DNA from: JAGLHV01 sp023132075 [NCBI: bacterium] | GTDB lineage: Bacteria; CBDUZB01; JAGLHV01 | Direction: 5' to 3' | NCBI GenBank assembly: GCA_023132075.1 | Contig: JAGLYT010000041.1 | Span: 1 to 9,344 of the forward strand | Length of the DNA: 9,344 nucleotides | Part shown: positions 1 through 6,771 of the stretch, piece after piece | Position numbering within the stretch: the first letter of the stretch is position 1 | Layout of the letters: the number at the start of each line of letters is the position of its first letter | The notes under the pieces: generated by a model | Database searches by the model: none | Told to the model about the DNA's origin: nothing | The model's input: only the letters and a program-made list of their open reading frames with translations | Program-made: the position numbers and the translations under genes

Positions 1-10
1 TTGCGTGCCC

Positions 11-54
11 AAAGGGTAAAATTATTCGTCTAGTGAGAAATATATTTTACCTTT
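11..54. repeat. Imperfect inverted repeat downstream of the propeller gene
   Basis: The arms are at 11-22 and 44-54. They pair over 11 bases with one bulged G, leaving a 21-base loop. The element lies about 35 bases past the stop codon of the secreted propeller gene, so it could be a transcript-end hairpin. However, the stem is AT-rich and no T-run follows it on the minus strand, so it is not a convincing intrinsic terminator. The rest of 1-89 shows no gene. Confidence 0.35.
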
Positions 55-89
55 ATTTTCCTCGTCCAAGCTCCCAAGGCGGATGTTTC

Positions 90-1871
90 CTATTTTGCTA
101 ACACAACTGTCCCGTTAAATACTTCACTGCCTCCTTTAATCTGATAAACATATACATTGCTGCTAACATAAACACCTCTATTATCTCTACCGTCCCAGGT
201 TAAAGAAGTAGCACTATTCTGCACTAATGTATCCCTTACTACACTGCCGGATAAATCAAATATCATCCCTCTCACCTCTTCATTCTCGGGGTTTTCAAAA
301 ATAAAATTAGCCAGATCATTTATCCCATCACCATTCGGGGAAAATATCCGCGGAAAAACCTCGACCAAACAAAAATTATCATTTATCTGATAACCAAAGC
401 CTGCACCAATTTCAAATCCCGCAGGTATAATCCCATATGCTTCATCAATATTAGTTATTATTACATTCCTGTTTCCTGATACGGCAGCAGCGTCAATAGT
501 AATATTGGCAATGAGGTCTGTTGCACTAATAAAATTAACTGAATTTACGAGTATTCCGGTACCACTAAAAGTAAGAGCTGCGCCATTATAAAAATTTAAA
601 CCATTAATGGCCACATCCAATGTATCCCCGGGTAAAGCAAAGGAAGGAGAAACAGAAAAAACCCGGGGCGGCCCATGATACTTAATAGTAAAATAATCAT
701 CATCTGATCCATTAAAACTATAGCCACTAACAATAATATTTCCTGTCCCATCCAATACAATTCCAAAAGCACGATCATCATTATCAGCAGGTCCGTTATA
801 AGTAGCTGATGCCAGCACTACGGATAAATTACTATCATATTTGATAGTAAAATAATCATCATTTATTCCATTATTACTTTTTCCCGTAACAACAACGTTT
901 CCCGTATCATATGCCACTACCCTTCTAGCCCAATCTTCCCCATTTGCCGGTCCATTATAAATAACTGCACCGAGGGTTTGAGATAAATCACTATTATACT
1001 TGACGATACAATAATCCATATTTGTCCCGTTGTAACTTCGTCCGGAAATAAAAATATTTCCTGCTACATCTGCTACTACCCCCATAGCATACTCCCCCAA
1101 ATTTGCCGGGCTATTATAAGCAGCTGAACCTAACACTACGGAAAAGTCATCATTATACTTGATGGTAAAATAATCATTATTTATTCCACTATTACTATAT
1201 CCGGTAACAACAATATCTCCCGCTCTATCTATGACTATTGCTCTACCACAATCTTCACCGTTTGCCGAGCCATTATAAGTAGCCGAACCAAGCACTACAG
1301 ATAAATCATTATTATATTTTATGCTAACATAATCAAAATTTCCTCCGTTATAGCTCCATCCGGTAATAAAAATATTTCCCTCCCCATCTACATCTATTCC
1401 TCTGGCATAATCATTAGCATTTGCCGGGTTATTGTAGGCAGCTGACCCAAGTACTACGGAAAGGTCATCATTATACTTAATGGTAAAATAATCAAAATTC
1501 GTTCCGTTGTGACTATCCCCGGTAACAATAATATTTCCCGCTCCATCTACCGCTACACCATAAGCATAATCATGACCATTTGCCGGACCATTATAAACAG
1601 CCGAACCAAGCACTGCGGATAAATCATTATTATACTTAATTGTAAAATAATCACTATTTGATCCATCATCACTACATCCGGAAACAACAATGTTTCCCGC
1701 TGTATCTACTGCTGATCCGAAAGCCCGATCGATACGATTTACCGGTCCATTATAAGTAGCCGAGGAAATGACTATAAAAGTCCCTGTTGCCCAAACTTTA
1801 ATTGAATAAATAAAAATAATTAATATAAAAATTGATGTACCTTTACCTAATGCTAAATGTTTCCTTTTCAT
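90..1871 (-). CDS. Secreted seven-bladed beta-propeller (SBBP-type) protein with IPT/TIG domain and CHU_C/FlgD-like C-terminus
   Basis: The predicted protein has 593 residues. Residues 1-28 look like a signal peptide: a basic start (MKRK), a hydrophobic core, then VWA before the likely cut. Residues 38-399 hold seven tandem copies of a 53-residue unit, six full and one of 44, with the recurring motif DYFTIKYN and a G-N-I-[IV]-V-[ST]-G strand. This matches SBBP beta-propeller repeats. Residues about 402-488 resemble an IPT/TIG immunoglobulin-like domain. Residues 510-593 start with FSPNGDGIND and contain WDGRD and YVYQI, as in CHU_C (type IX secretion type-B) or FlgD-like domains, ending GTVVLAK. 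The protein is probably exported and surface-attached, perhaps for binding or adhesion; the ligand is unknown. I chose the ATG at 1871 because AAGGA lies 7 bases upstream and the signal peptide starts cleanly there. An in-frame ATG at 1904 (604 aa) has no Shine-Dalgarno. Confidence 0.85.
   Translation of the reverse strand: MKRKHLALGKGTSIFILIIFIYSIKVWATGTFIVISSATYNGPVNRIDRAFGSAVDTAGNIVVSGCSDDGSNSDYFTIKYNNDLSAVLGSAVYNGPANGHDYAYGVAVDGAGNIIVTGDSHNGTNFDYFTIKYNDDLSVVLGSAAYNNPANANDYARGIDVDGEGNIFITGWSYNGGNFDYVSIKYNNDLSVVLGSATYNGSANGEDCGRAIVIDRAGDIVVTGYSNSGINNDYFTIKYNDDFSVVLGSAAYNSPANLGEYAMGVVADVAGNIFISGRSYNGTNMDYCIVKYNSDLSQTLGAVIYNGPANGEDWARRVVAYDTGNVVVTGKSNNGINDDYFTIKYDSNLSVVLASATYNGPADNDDRAFGIVLDGTGNIIVSGYSFNGSDDDYFTIKYHGPPRVFSVSPSFALPGDTLDVAINGLNFYNGAALTFSGTGILVNSVNFISATDLIANITIDAAAVSGNRNVIITNIDEAYGIIPAGFEIGAGFGYQINDNFCLVEVFPRIFSPNGDGINDLANFIFENPENEEVRGMIFDLSGSVVRDTLVQNSATSLTWDGRDNRGVYVSSNVYVYQIKGGSEVFNGTVVLAK
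675..1760 (-). repeat. Seven tandem 159-bp coding repeats (propeller blades)
   Basis: Within the propeller gene a 159-bp (53-codon) unit recurs seven times in register, the last being cut to 44 codons. The copies share visible DNA blocks, such as the one around the YNGPAN codons and the one around the DYFTIKYN codons. This fits expansion of blades by tandem duplication. It is a protein-domain repeat, not a non-coding array. Confidence 0.85.
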
Positions 1872-1878
1872 TAAATTG

Positions 1879-1883
1879 TCCTT
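1879..1883 (-). promoter_or_regulatory. Ribosome binding site that decides the propeller gene start
   Basis: AAGGA on the minus strand, 7 bases before the ATG at 1871. The ATG at 1904 is preceded only by A/T-rich sequence without a Shine-Dalgarno match, so the inner start is preferred. Confidence 0.55.
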
Positions 1884-1930
1884 GTTTTTTCTCAGGAGAG
1901 ACATTTTTCTAAAATTTGTGATTATAATCT

Positions 1931-1960
1931 TTCTTTAATAAAAATTTAGCACTTAAAGAA
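1931..1960. repeat. 8-bp perfect inverted repeat between ptsI and the propeller gene
   Basis: TTCTTTAA (1931-1938) and TTAAAGAA (1953-1960) are perfect inverted copies 14 bases apart. They sit upstream of the propeller gene and flank its candidate -10 box, so they could form an operator. A weak transcript-end hairpin for ptsI is the alternative, but there is no GC-rich stem and no T-run. Function is inference. Confidence 0.35.
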
Positions 1961-1971
1961 GGCTTTGTCAA
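1943..1971 (-). promoter_or_regulatory. Candidate sigma-70-type promoter for the propeller gene
   Basis: On the minus strand a perfect TTGACA (1971-1966) is followed, after 17 bases, by TAAATT (1948-1943), a 4/6 match to TATAAT. It lies just past the ptsI stop and would let the propeller gene be transcribed independently of ptsI. The -10 match is weak. Confidence 0.35.
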
Positions 1972-1991
1972 ATATCTCCCGAAGATGAATA

Positions 1992-3716
1992 TTATTTAGG
2001 AAAAGTTTTTAGAAATAGCCGGTCTAATTCGAGTTTCGATTTAGCGGAATAAACCTTTTTTAACAGGTCTGTTTTTTCGGAGGTATTGAGATGCAAAAGC
2101 TCACATTTTATATGTGGAAATTTCGCTACGGCCACACTGAAACTCCTTAGTCCCAGTTTTAAAAATAACGGATAAAATTCTTCAAAGGAACTAATTTCCC
2201 CACATAGACAAATTTCTTTCTTTTCTTTTTTGCCCGCCCTGATAATAATTTCAAACAATTTAACTAATGACGGATGCAAAATATGATACCTTTTTTCTAC
2301 CAGAGCATTACCCCTATAAGCTGCCAGGGTATATTGCAAAAGGTCATTGGACCCAATATTGGCAAAATCCACCATAGGCAAAAGAACATCTGCTCTTAAA
2401 GCCGCCGAAGGAATCTCAATCATTATTCCTTCTGTTATTTTTTTACTAAAAGCTTCTTTTTCTTTCTTTAATTCTTTTTTTGCCCGAGAAATAAGTTTTT
2501 TAAAAACGATAATATCACTTTCGTCAGTAATCATAGGATAAAGGATTTTTAAATCTCTCCCCTTCGCCGCTATTAATATTGCTTTAACCTGAGTAAGATA
2601 CAAATCGTAAAAACTTTCTACTGCCCTGGCTCCTTTTATTTCCAAATCAGGATTTATCTGTTGAGGGAGATTAATAAATAACGGTAGTTTATCCGAGCCT
2701 ATATCCAGCAGCCTCACCACTACCGGTTTATTTACTGCTTTCTGCATAATTAATTTATACATATTAATTTGTTCCTCCCGGGAAGGAGGATGATTTCGCT
2801 CCAAAAAAAGAAACTCTGTTCTTAACAACCCTATTCCGTCGTGATTAAAATCTTTAATCATTTCCAATTCACCCGGGGTACTTATATTTAATTTTAATTT
2901 AATTCGAAGGTTGCCCGCTGTTTTGGAAACTATTTTGCTCTTTATCTCACAAACCTTTTCCCTGGTTTTATGTCTTTCTATCTTTTGGGAATAATATTTT
3001 TCCGTGCGTCTGTCAGGAGACACTATTACTTTGCCGGAAAACCCATCCACAATTACTCTATCCATACATCGCATATTTTCTTTCACATTTATATTAAATA
3101 TAACCGGTATACCGAGAGAACGGGCAAGAATCATGGCATGGGTAGTATATCCACCTTCCTGAGTAATAAAAGCTAAAACATTTTTGCGGGAAATATTAAG
3201 AACCATATAGGGAGTTAACTTTTGTGCGGCTACAACTACACGCTGTCTTTCTCCTACCGAACATTCAAAATGACCGGAGAGGCCGCTAAAAGAACTCAAT
3301 ATTCTTTCTTTTAAATTCAGAAAATCCTGGGCTAATTCTTTAAAATGCAGTTGTTTCTTATTATACAAATTTATATATGTTTCAAAAACATCATGAACAG
3401 CATGTTCGGCATTTATCTTTTTTTCTTTGATTAAACTAATTATTTTCCTCAGTAACTCCTCATCTTTAAGCATCATTAGATGAACATTAAATATTCCCAC
3501 CGCTTGTTTATCAAAAATTTTCTCTGCGACTTTAATCATTTTCTGCATACTATCCTGCGTTTTGCGAAAACTCTCCTCTAAACGGGCAATTTCGTTTGAT
3601 ATTTGGTTATCGGTAATAGTATAATGCGAAACAGTTTCTTCCGATTGATCTGAATATAAACAAACTAATCCTCTTACCAACCCAGATGATACCGCCGTAC
3701 CTTTAAGTACTTTCAT
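1992..3716 (-). CDS. ptsI: Phosphoenolpyruvate-protein phosphotransferase (PTS enzyme I)
   Basis: Cytoplasmic enzyme I transfers phosphate from PEP through its own histidine to HPr, the first step of sugar PTS phosphorelays. The protein has 574 residues, the usual length. It shows the N-terminal helical HPr-binding region (about 4-125), the phospho-histidine swivel segment GGYTTHAMILAR with the catalytic His at 193, and the C-terminal PEP-binding barrel. In the barrel are GLLRTEF (R299), RLLDIGSDK (R335), the acidic IMIEIPSAA (E434), IGSNDLLQYTLA (N457, D458), RGN (R468) and LCGEIS with the catalytic Cys at 505. All key residues are present, so it should be active. The usual LDIGGDK is LDIGSDK and the usual DRGN is YRGN here. 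GAGGG lies 7 bases before the ATG. It follows hrb by 23 bases and is likely co-transcribed with it. No HPr or EII gene is in the window, so its partner must be elsewhere. Confidence 0.93.
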   Translation of the reverse strand: MKVLKGTAVSSGLVRGLVCLYSDQSEETVSHYTITDNQISNEIARLEESFRKTQDSMQKMIKVAEKIFDKQAVGIFNVHLMMLKDEELLRKIISLIKEKKINAEHAVHDVFETYINLYNKKQLHFKELAQDFLNLKERILSSFSGLSGHFECSVGERQRVVVAAQKLTPYMVLNISRKNVLAFITQEGGYTTHAMILARSLGIPVIFNINVKENMRCMDRVIVDGFSGKVIVSPDRRTEKYYSQKIERHKTREKVCEIKSKIVSKTAGNLRIKLKLNISTPGELEMIKDFNHDGIGLLRTEFLFLERNHPPSREEQINMYKLIMQKAVNKPVVVRLLDIGSDKLPLFINLPQQINPDLEIKGARAVESFYDLYLTQVKAILIAAKGRDLKILYPMITDESDIIVFKKLISRAKKELKKEKEAFSKKITEGIMIEIPSAALRADVLLPMVDFANIGSNDLLQYTLAAYRGNALVEKRYHILHPSLVKLFEIIIRAGKKEKKEICLCGEISSFEEFYPLFLKLGLRSFSVAVAKFPHIKCELLHLNTSEKTDLLKKVYSAKSKLELDRLFLKTFPK

Positions 3717-3739
3717 TACTTATCCCTCATTTTTTTTCT

Positions 3740-3901
3740 TCACTTTTCTTTTACAAAAGCTTCTTTTCCTGCACCGCAAACAGGACAAACCCAATCATCC
3801 GGCAAAGCATCAAAAGTAATTCCCGGTTTTATTCCGGCATCCGGATCGCCTTTTTGAGGGTCATAAATATAACCACACACAGTACATTTATATTTATCCA
3901 T
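3740..3901 (-). CDS. Possible stand-alone rubredoxin from an internal start within hrb
   Basis: Met177 of the hrb product is the natural first residue of a rubredoxin ([14 protein letters not shown]), and a perfect AAGGAGG lies 8 bases before this ATG. Initiation here would give a free 53-residue rubredoxin with all four cysteine ligands. The codons that form the Shine-Dalgarno encode a Lys/Glu/Gly linker, so the match could be chance, a relic of fusion of two genes, or a working second start. The separate product is inference. Confidence 0.4.
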   Translation of the reverse strand: MDKYKCTVCGYIYDPQKGDPDAGIKPGITFDALPDDWVCPVCGAGKEAFVKEK

Positions 3902-4429
3902 TTTCCCTCCCTCCTTTTTAAGTTCCTCTTTAATGTAAGTTGGGGCTGTCGGAGGGGCTTTTCCCCCTTTTATCTGATGATAATAAGCGTAGGTCATTGG
4001 AATCCCCTCACTAATGCTTTCCGCCTCAATTATATTACCCACAAAAACAGTATGCGTTCCTACATCCAACATATTAATAACTTCTGCTTCCAGGTATCCA
4101 ATAACACTTTCCAAAACTACAGGGGCACCGGTTATTCCCGATTTATAATTTATATCTTTGAATTTATCAACATTGTGCCCAGATTTAAAACCAAAATTTC
4201 CAATCAGTGTCATTGGTGTTGTTTGCGAAAGAATAGAAACAGTAAATATTTTGCTTTCCAGGATAAAAGCGTGAGTTAAATTCTTTTTATTAATACTAAC
4301 AGCTAACGTAGGCGGAGTTGAGGTTACTTGAAATACAGTATTAGCAATTTGTCCATTGAAATTATTCTCTTTTTTTGAACTAACAATGTACAATCCATAA
4401 CTAATCTTATACAATGTAGATAAATTCAT
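3740..4429 (-). CDS. hrb: High-molecular-weight rubredoxin: flavin reductase domain fused to rubredoxin
   Basis: The protein has 229 residues in two parts. Residues 1 to about 160 are a flavin reductase-like FMN-binding domain, with YGLYIVSS near residue 11, NGQIANT near 25 and THTVFVGN at 125-132. Residues 177-229 are a complete rubredoxin with the iron ligands C182-x2-C185 and C215-x2-C218 and the typical YICGYIYD-like and DDWVCPVCG surroundings (here CTVCGYIYD). This order and length match Hrb of Moorella thermoacetica, which takes electrons from NADH through FMN to its rubredoxin and on to the flavodiiron protein FprA, reducing O2 or NO. No FprA gene is in the window. AAGGAGG lies 7 bases before the ATG, a very strong start. 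It is the first gene of a likely hrb-ptsI operon, divergent from the membrane protein gene. A second strong Shine-Dalgarno inside the linker is described separately. Confidence 0.9.
   Translation of the reverse strand: MNLSTLYKISYGLYIVSSKKENNFNGQIANTVFQVTSTPPTLAVSINKKNLTHAFILESKIFTVSILSQTTPMTLIGNFGFKSGHNVDKFKDINYKSGITGAPVVLESVIGYLEAEVINMLDVGTHTVFVGNIIEAESISEGIPMTYAYYHQIKGGKAPPTAPTYIKEELKKEGGKMDKYKCTVCGYIYDPQKGDPDAGIKPGITFDALPDDWVCPVCGAGKEAFVKEK
3910..3916 (-). promoter_or_regulatory. Internal Shine-Dalgarno before the rubredoxin domain of hrb
   Basis: AAGGAGG on the minus strand, 8 bases before the in-frame ATG at 3901. It is as strong as the site used for hrb itself (4437-4443). Confidence 0.55.
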
Positions 4430-4499
4430 GGCTTTTCCTCCTTAATAAATGGTCGATTTTCATAATTGTATCATTTTAAATTTATTTTTAAATAAACTA

Positions 4500-4519
4500 C
4501 CCCGCAGCAGGCTTCGGGG
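4500..4519. repeat. GC-rich hairpin, possible REP-like or degenerate mobile element remnant
   Basis: CCCCG (4500-4504) pairs with CGGGG (4515-4519) around a 10-base loop, in otherwise AT-rich DNA. It is followed by AATTAAACCC, so GGGG can also pair with the following CCC. It lacks a T-run on either strand and lies upstream of hrb, so it is not a convincing terminator. Its shape recalls small dispersed palindromic repeats; this cannot be tested with one copy. Confidence 0.3.
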
Positions 4520-4650
4520 AATTAAACCCAAATAATTTATAAGATTTTCTGCAATAAATCGCTTCCCTTTTATTTTCATTCCTAAAATCAAGTATAATAA
4601 ATTAAAAAATTCAGGGCAAGCATTTTTTCACTTTACTTTTCGGAAAAAAG

Positions 4651-4680
4651 TTGACAAAGAAATAATTATTTTAGTAAAAT
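4651..4680 (+). promoter_or_regulatory. Sigma-70-type promoter for the membrane protein gene, overlapping a palindrome
   Basis: A perfect TTGACA (4651-4656) is followed after 18 bases by TAAAAT (4675-4680), a 5/6 match to TATAAT. Transcription would start near 4687, about 25 bases before the start codon. A perfect 12-base palindrome, AAATAATTATTT (4660-4671), fills most of the spacer. That is a good position for a repressor, and its AT-rich form is loosely like Fur-family sites, though no specific regulator can be named. Confidence 0.55.
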
Positions 4681-4711
4681 CATTAATGGAAGTGGTTTCT
4701 ATTTATAAATA

Positions 4712-5335
4712 GTGGGAAAAAAAGTGTTTAAATTAATTATTAAAGAATTGAGAGAGCACGTACCTTTTACTCTTGTGGGAGCATTTACCGGGATTATTCT
4801 TATGTTCCTCTGCCAAAATATTCCCCAAAATACCTCTCATAATATTTTCTACCTATTACATCCCCTGCATGTACTCTTAAGTGCTTTTGCAACTGTATCT
4901 ATGTATCAACTACATGCACCGGGAAAACACAAATTTTGGACTTTAGTTTTTATTGGTTATTTGGGTTCAATTGGTATCGCCACTTTGAGTGATTGTCTAA
5001 TTCCTTATATAGGCGAGACTTTATTGGATATGCCCAATAGACACTTACATCTGGGTTTTATTGAAAAATGGTACTTAATAAATCCTTTAGCATTTTTAGG
5101 TATTTTTCTTGCTCATTTTAAACCAACTACTAAATTCCCCCATTTCGGCCATGTCTTGTTAAGTACCTGGGCATCTTTATTTCATATTATAATGGCGATA
5201 GGCGGGTCTTTAGGGTGGATTTCTCACATTACTATTTTTTTCTTTTTGTTTCTTGCCGTCTGGCTTCCCTGCTGCACCAGTGATATTATTTTCCCTTTGT
5301 TAATGGTATCATATCCTTCCGATTCCAATACTTAA
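4712..5335 (+). CDS. Six-helix membrane protein of unknown function, rich in histidine
   Basis: I do not recognise an assigned family function. The 207-residue protein has about six hydrophobic segments (roughly 17-36, 45-65, 75-100, 120-135, 145-164 and 172-199). It holds 13 histidines, many near membrane edges (LHPLH 49-53, HLH 111-113, PHFGH 143-147), and a PCCTSD motif at 186-191 in the last helix with C187 and C188. Such residues would suit metal or heme binding, but this is inference; a transporter or sensor is possible. It is the only plus-strand gene in the window, divergent from hrb, with its own promoter. The start is uncertain: GTG at 4712 has only a distant GGAAG, and a second GTG at 4724 follows a weak GTGGGA. 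No ATG fits ahead of the first helix. It ends 42 bases before the convergent phoH-like gene. Confidence 0.7.
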   Translation: MGKKVFKLIIKELREHVPFTLVGAFTGIILMFLCQNIPQNTSHNIFYLLHPLHVLLSAFATVSMYQLHAPGKHKFWTLVFIGYLGSIGIATLSDCLIPYIGETLLDMPNRHLHLGFIEKWYLINPLAFLGIFLAHFKPTTKFPHFGHVLLSTWASLFHIIMAIGGSLGWISHITIFFFLFLAVWLPCCTSDIIFPLLMVSYPSDSNT

Positions 5336-5377
5336 AAAAACTTTTTTCTCTCTGCAATGATAAAAAAAATTGACCTT
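5336..5377. other. Short convergent intergenic gap without a clear terminator
   Basis: This gap separates the 3' ends of two convergent genes. It contains only A-runs and T-runs (an A-run directly followed by CTTTTTT near 5335-5347). No GC-rich stem is visible, so transcription ends here may be factor-dependent or may overlap. Confidence 0.4.
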
Positions 5378-6685
5378 TTACAATAATGCCGCAGCTAAAG
5401 CGGCTAATTCACTTCTTTCGCTCTTAACAAAGGTTACATTTCCGAATAATTCCTGCCCTTTGAATCTCTCTACAACATAGGTCAAACCATTGCTGGCAAT
5501 ATCAAGGTAGGGATTATCTATCTGATAGGGATCTCCGGTTAATATTACCTTGGTATCTTTTCCTGCCCGGCTAACAATGGTCTTCATTTCTAAGGGGGTT
5601 AAATTTTGAGCATCATCAATAATGATATATTGCTGAGGCAACGTTCTCCCCCGCAAATAAGTTAATGCTTCTATCTCAATTTTTCCTGTATCAAAAAGAT
5701 ATTGACTACTTTTTTTAACCCCGGAAGGATTATTCCTTTCAAAAAGAAAATCCAAATTATCGTTTATTGCTCCCATCCATTCCTGTAATTTTTCCTCTTT
5801 TGTACCCGGTAAAAAACCCAGGTCTTTACCCATGGGAATAATCGGCCGGCAAATAAGCAGCCGGCGGTAACTTTGTTCATCTATTGTTTTCTGCAACCCG
5901 CAGGCAATGGAAAGCAATGTTTTTCCCGAACCGGCAACCCCCACCAGGGTCACTAATTTGATCTCCTCACTTAACAGCAACTCCAGAGCAAATCTCTGTT
6001 CCTTATTCAACGGTTTTATTCCCCAGGGAACTGTTTTCTGATGAGAAAGCGACACAAAAGAATCGCTCTTTTGCTCATACTTTAAAAGTGCTGAATGGGA
6101 ATCATTCTGGTCATCTTTAAGGATAACAAATTCATTAGGAGAAAACTTGCCTAATTTATCTGCTTTAATTTTCTTATCTTTAAAAAATTTATCAATTACT
6201 TCTTTTTTGACTTTAATCGTTCTATACCCGGAATACAAGGTTTCCACATCAACTTTTTCTTTTTCGTAATTTTGAACGGTCAGGCCTACTGCTTCCGCCC
6301 TTATTCTCAAATTTATATCCTTGGTAATAAAAACGATATTTTCCCCTTTTTCCTGCAAAGCTATGGCTGTATGAAGAATACGGGTATCAGGGGAAAAATT
6401 TTTTGATTTGTAAGACATTTTCTCTCCGGAAGGATCAATTTCGACTTTAAAAACACCTCCCTCTTTCAACGGCACCCCTTCATTTAATTTTCCATTAACA
6501 CGTAATTCATCTATTTTATGTGCAATCATTCGGGCATTTCTTCCCCTTTCATCAGGAGACCTTTTTAATTTATCCAGCTCCTCAATTACTGCTATGGGAA
6601 CGGTAACCTTATTATCCGCAAAATTATGTATACAATCAATATCGTGAATTAAAACATTTGTATCCAGAACAAAATTTTTTATCAT
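5378..6685 (-). CDS. PIN domain-PhoH family ATPase (PhoH2/YlaK type)
   Basis: The 435-residue protein joins two domains. Residues 1 to about 145 are a PIN-type nuclease fold with the acidic set FVLDTNVLIHD (D8), IEELDKLK (E35/E36), SPDTRILHTA (D100) and FITKDINLR (D123). Residues about 220-435 are a PhoH ATPase with Walker A GVAGSGKT (249-256), PIIPMGKDLGFLPG, a Walker B-type IIIDDAQN (354-361), ILTGDPYQID and KSERSELA near the end (421-428). PhoH2 proteins are known as sequence-specific RNA helicase/RNases; the PIN residues needed for cleavage are present. The usual DEAQN reads DDAQN here, a conservative change. AAGGAG lies about 6 bases before the ATG. It is 86 bases downstream of hydE on the same strand and could be read from that operon or from its own weak promoter. 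A role in hydrogenase maturation is not implied. Confidence 0.92.
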   Translation of the reverse strand: MIKNFVLDTNVLIHDIDCIHNFADNKVTVPIAVIEELDKLKRSPDERGRNARMIAHKIDELRVNGKLNEGVPLKEGGVFKVEIDPSGEKMSYKSKNFSPDTRILHTAIALQEKGENIVFITKDINLRIRAEAVGLTVQNYEKEKVDVETLYSGYRTIKVKKEVIDKFFKDKKIKADKLGKFSPNEFVILKDDQNDSHSALLKYEQKSDSFVSLSHQKTVPWGIKPLNKEQRFALELLLSEEIKLVTLVGVAGSGKTLLSIACGLQKTIDEQSYRRLLICRPIIPMGKDLGFLPGTKEEKLQEWMGAINDNLDFLFERNNPSGVKKSSQYLFDTGKIEIEALTYLRGRTLPQQYIIIDDAQNLTPLEMKTIVSRAGKDTKVILTGDPYQIDNPYLDIASNGLTYVVERFKGQELFGNVTFVKSERSELAALAAALL

Positions 6686-6727
6686 TATTTTCTCCTTATT
6701 TTGTGATTTTTTTAAAATCTTTTTTTA

Positions 6728-6756
6728 ATTTTACTTTATATCTATTCTTAAGGCAA
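6728..6756 (-). promoter_or_regulatory. Weak candidate promoter for the phoH-like gene
   Basis: On the minus strand TTGCCT (6756-6751), 17 bases, then TAAAAT (6733-6728). The -10 is good and the -35 matches only in part. It sits in the 86-base gap after hydE, which has no terminator-like hairpin, so read-through from the hyd operon is also possible. Confidence 0.3.
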
Positions 6757-6771
6757 GAAAAAAATAATTAT

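Larger units (their letters stand above)
4430..4711. other. Divergent intergenic region between hrb and the membrane protein gene
   Basis: This 282-base stretch is very AT-rich and holds no gene I can support. It contains the hrb Shine-Dalgarno (4437-4443), a GC-rich hairpin (4500-4519), an A6T/AT6 inverted repeat (4604-4610 with 4622-4628) and the plus-strand promoter at 4651-4680. For hrb, TACAAT (4470-4465, minus) is a possible -10, but I see no good -35. Confidence 0.6.

Noticed and set aside
675-1760. Regular repeats as a CRISPR array or non-coding satellite
   Set aside because: The 159-bp period is a whole number of codons, the frame is open throughout, and the units encode propeller blades.
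1872-1904. ATG at 1904 as the start of the propeller protein
   Set aside because: It has no Shine-Dalgarno, while the ATG at 1871 has AAGGA at 7 bases and gives a typical signal peptide.
1921-1926. Perfect TATAAT on the minus strand as the main -10 of the propeller gene
   Set aside because: No acceptable -35 lies 16-18 bases upstream; the box at 1943-1948 pairs with a perfect TTGACA instead. It remains a minor alternative.
3854-4279. Open frame of 141 codons on the plus strand opposite hrb
   Set aside because: It is fully antisense to a conserved gene, has no recognisable protein features, and reads as the complement of hrb codons. The same holds for the shorter open frames opposite ptsI, hydE and hydG, and for the alternate minus-strand frame within the propeller gene.
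4604-4628. A6T/AT6 inverted repeat as an intrinsic terminator
   Set aside because: The stem is only A-T pairs, so it would be weak, and it lies between divergent genes where no transcript is expected to end.
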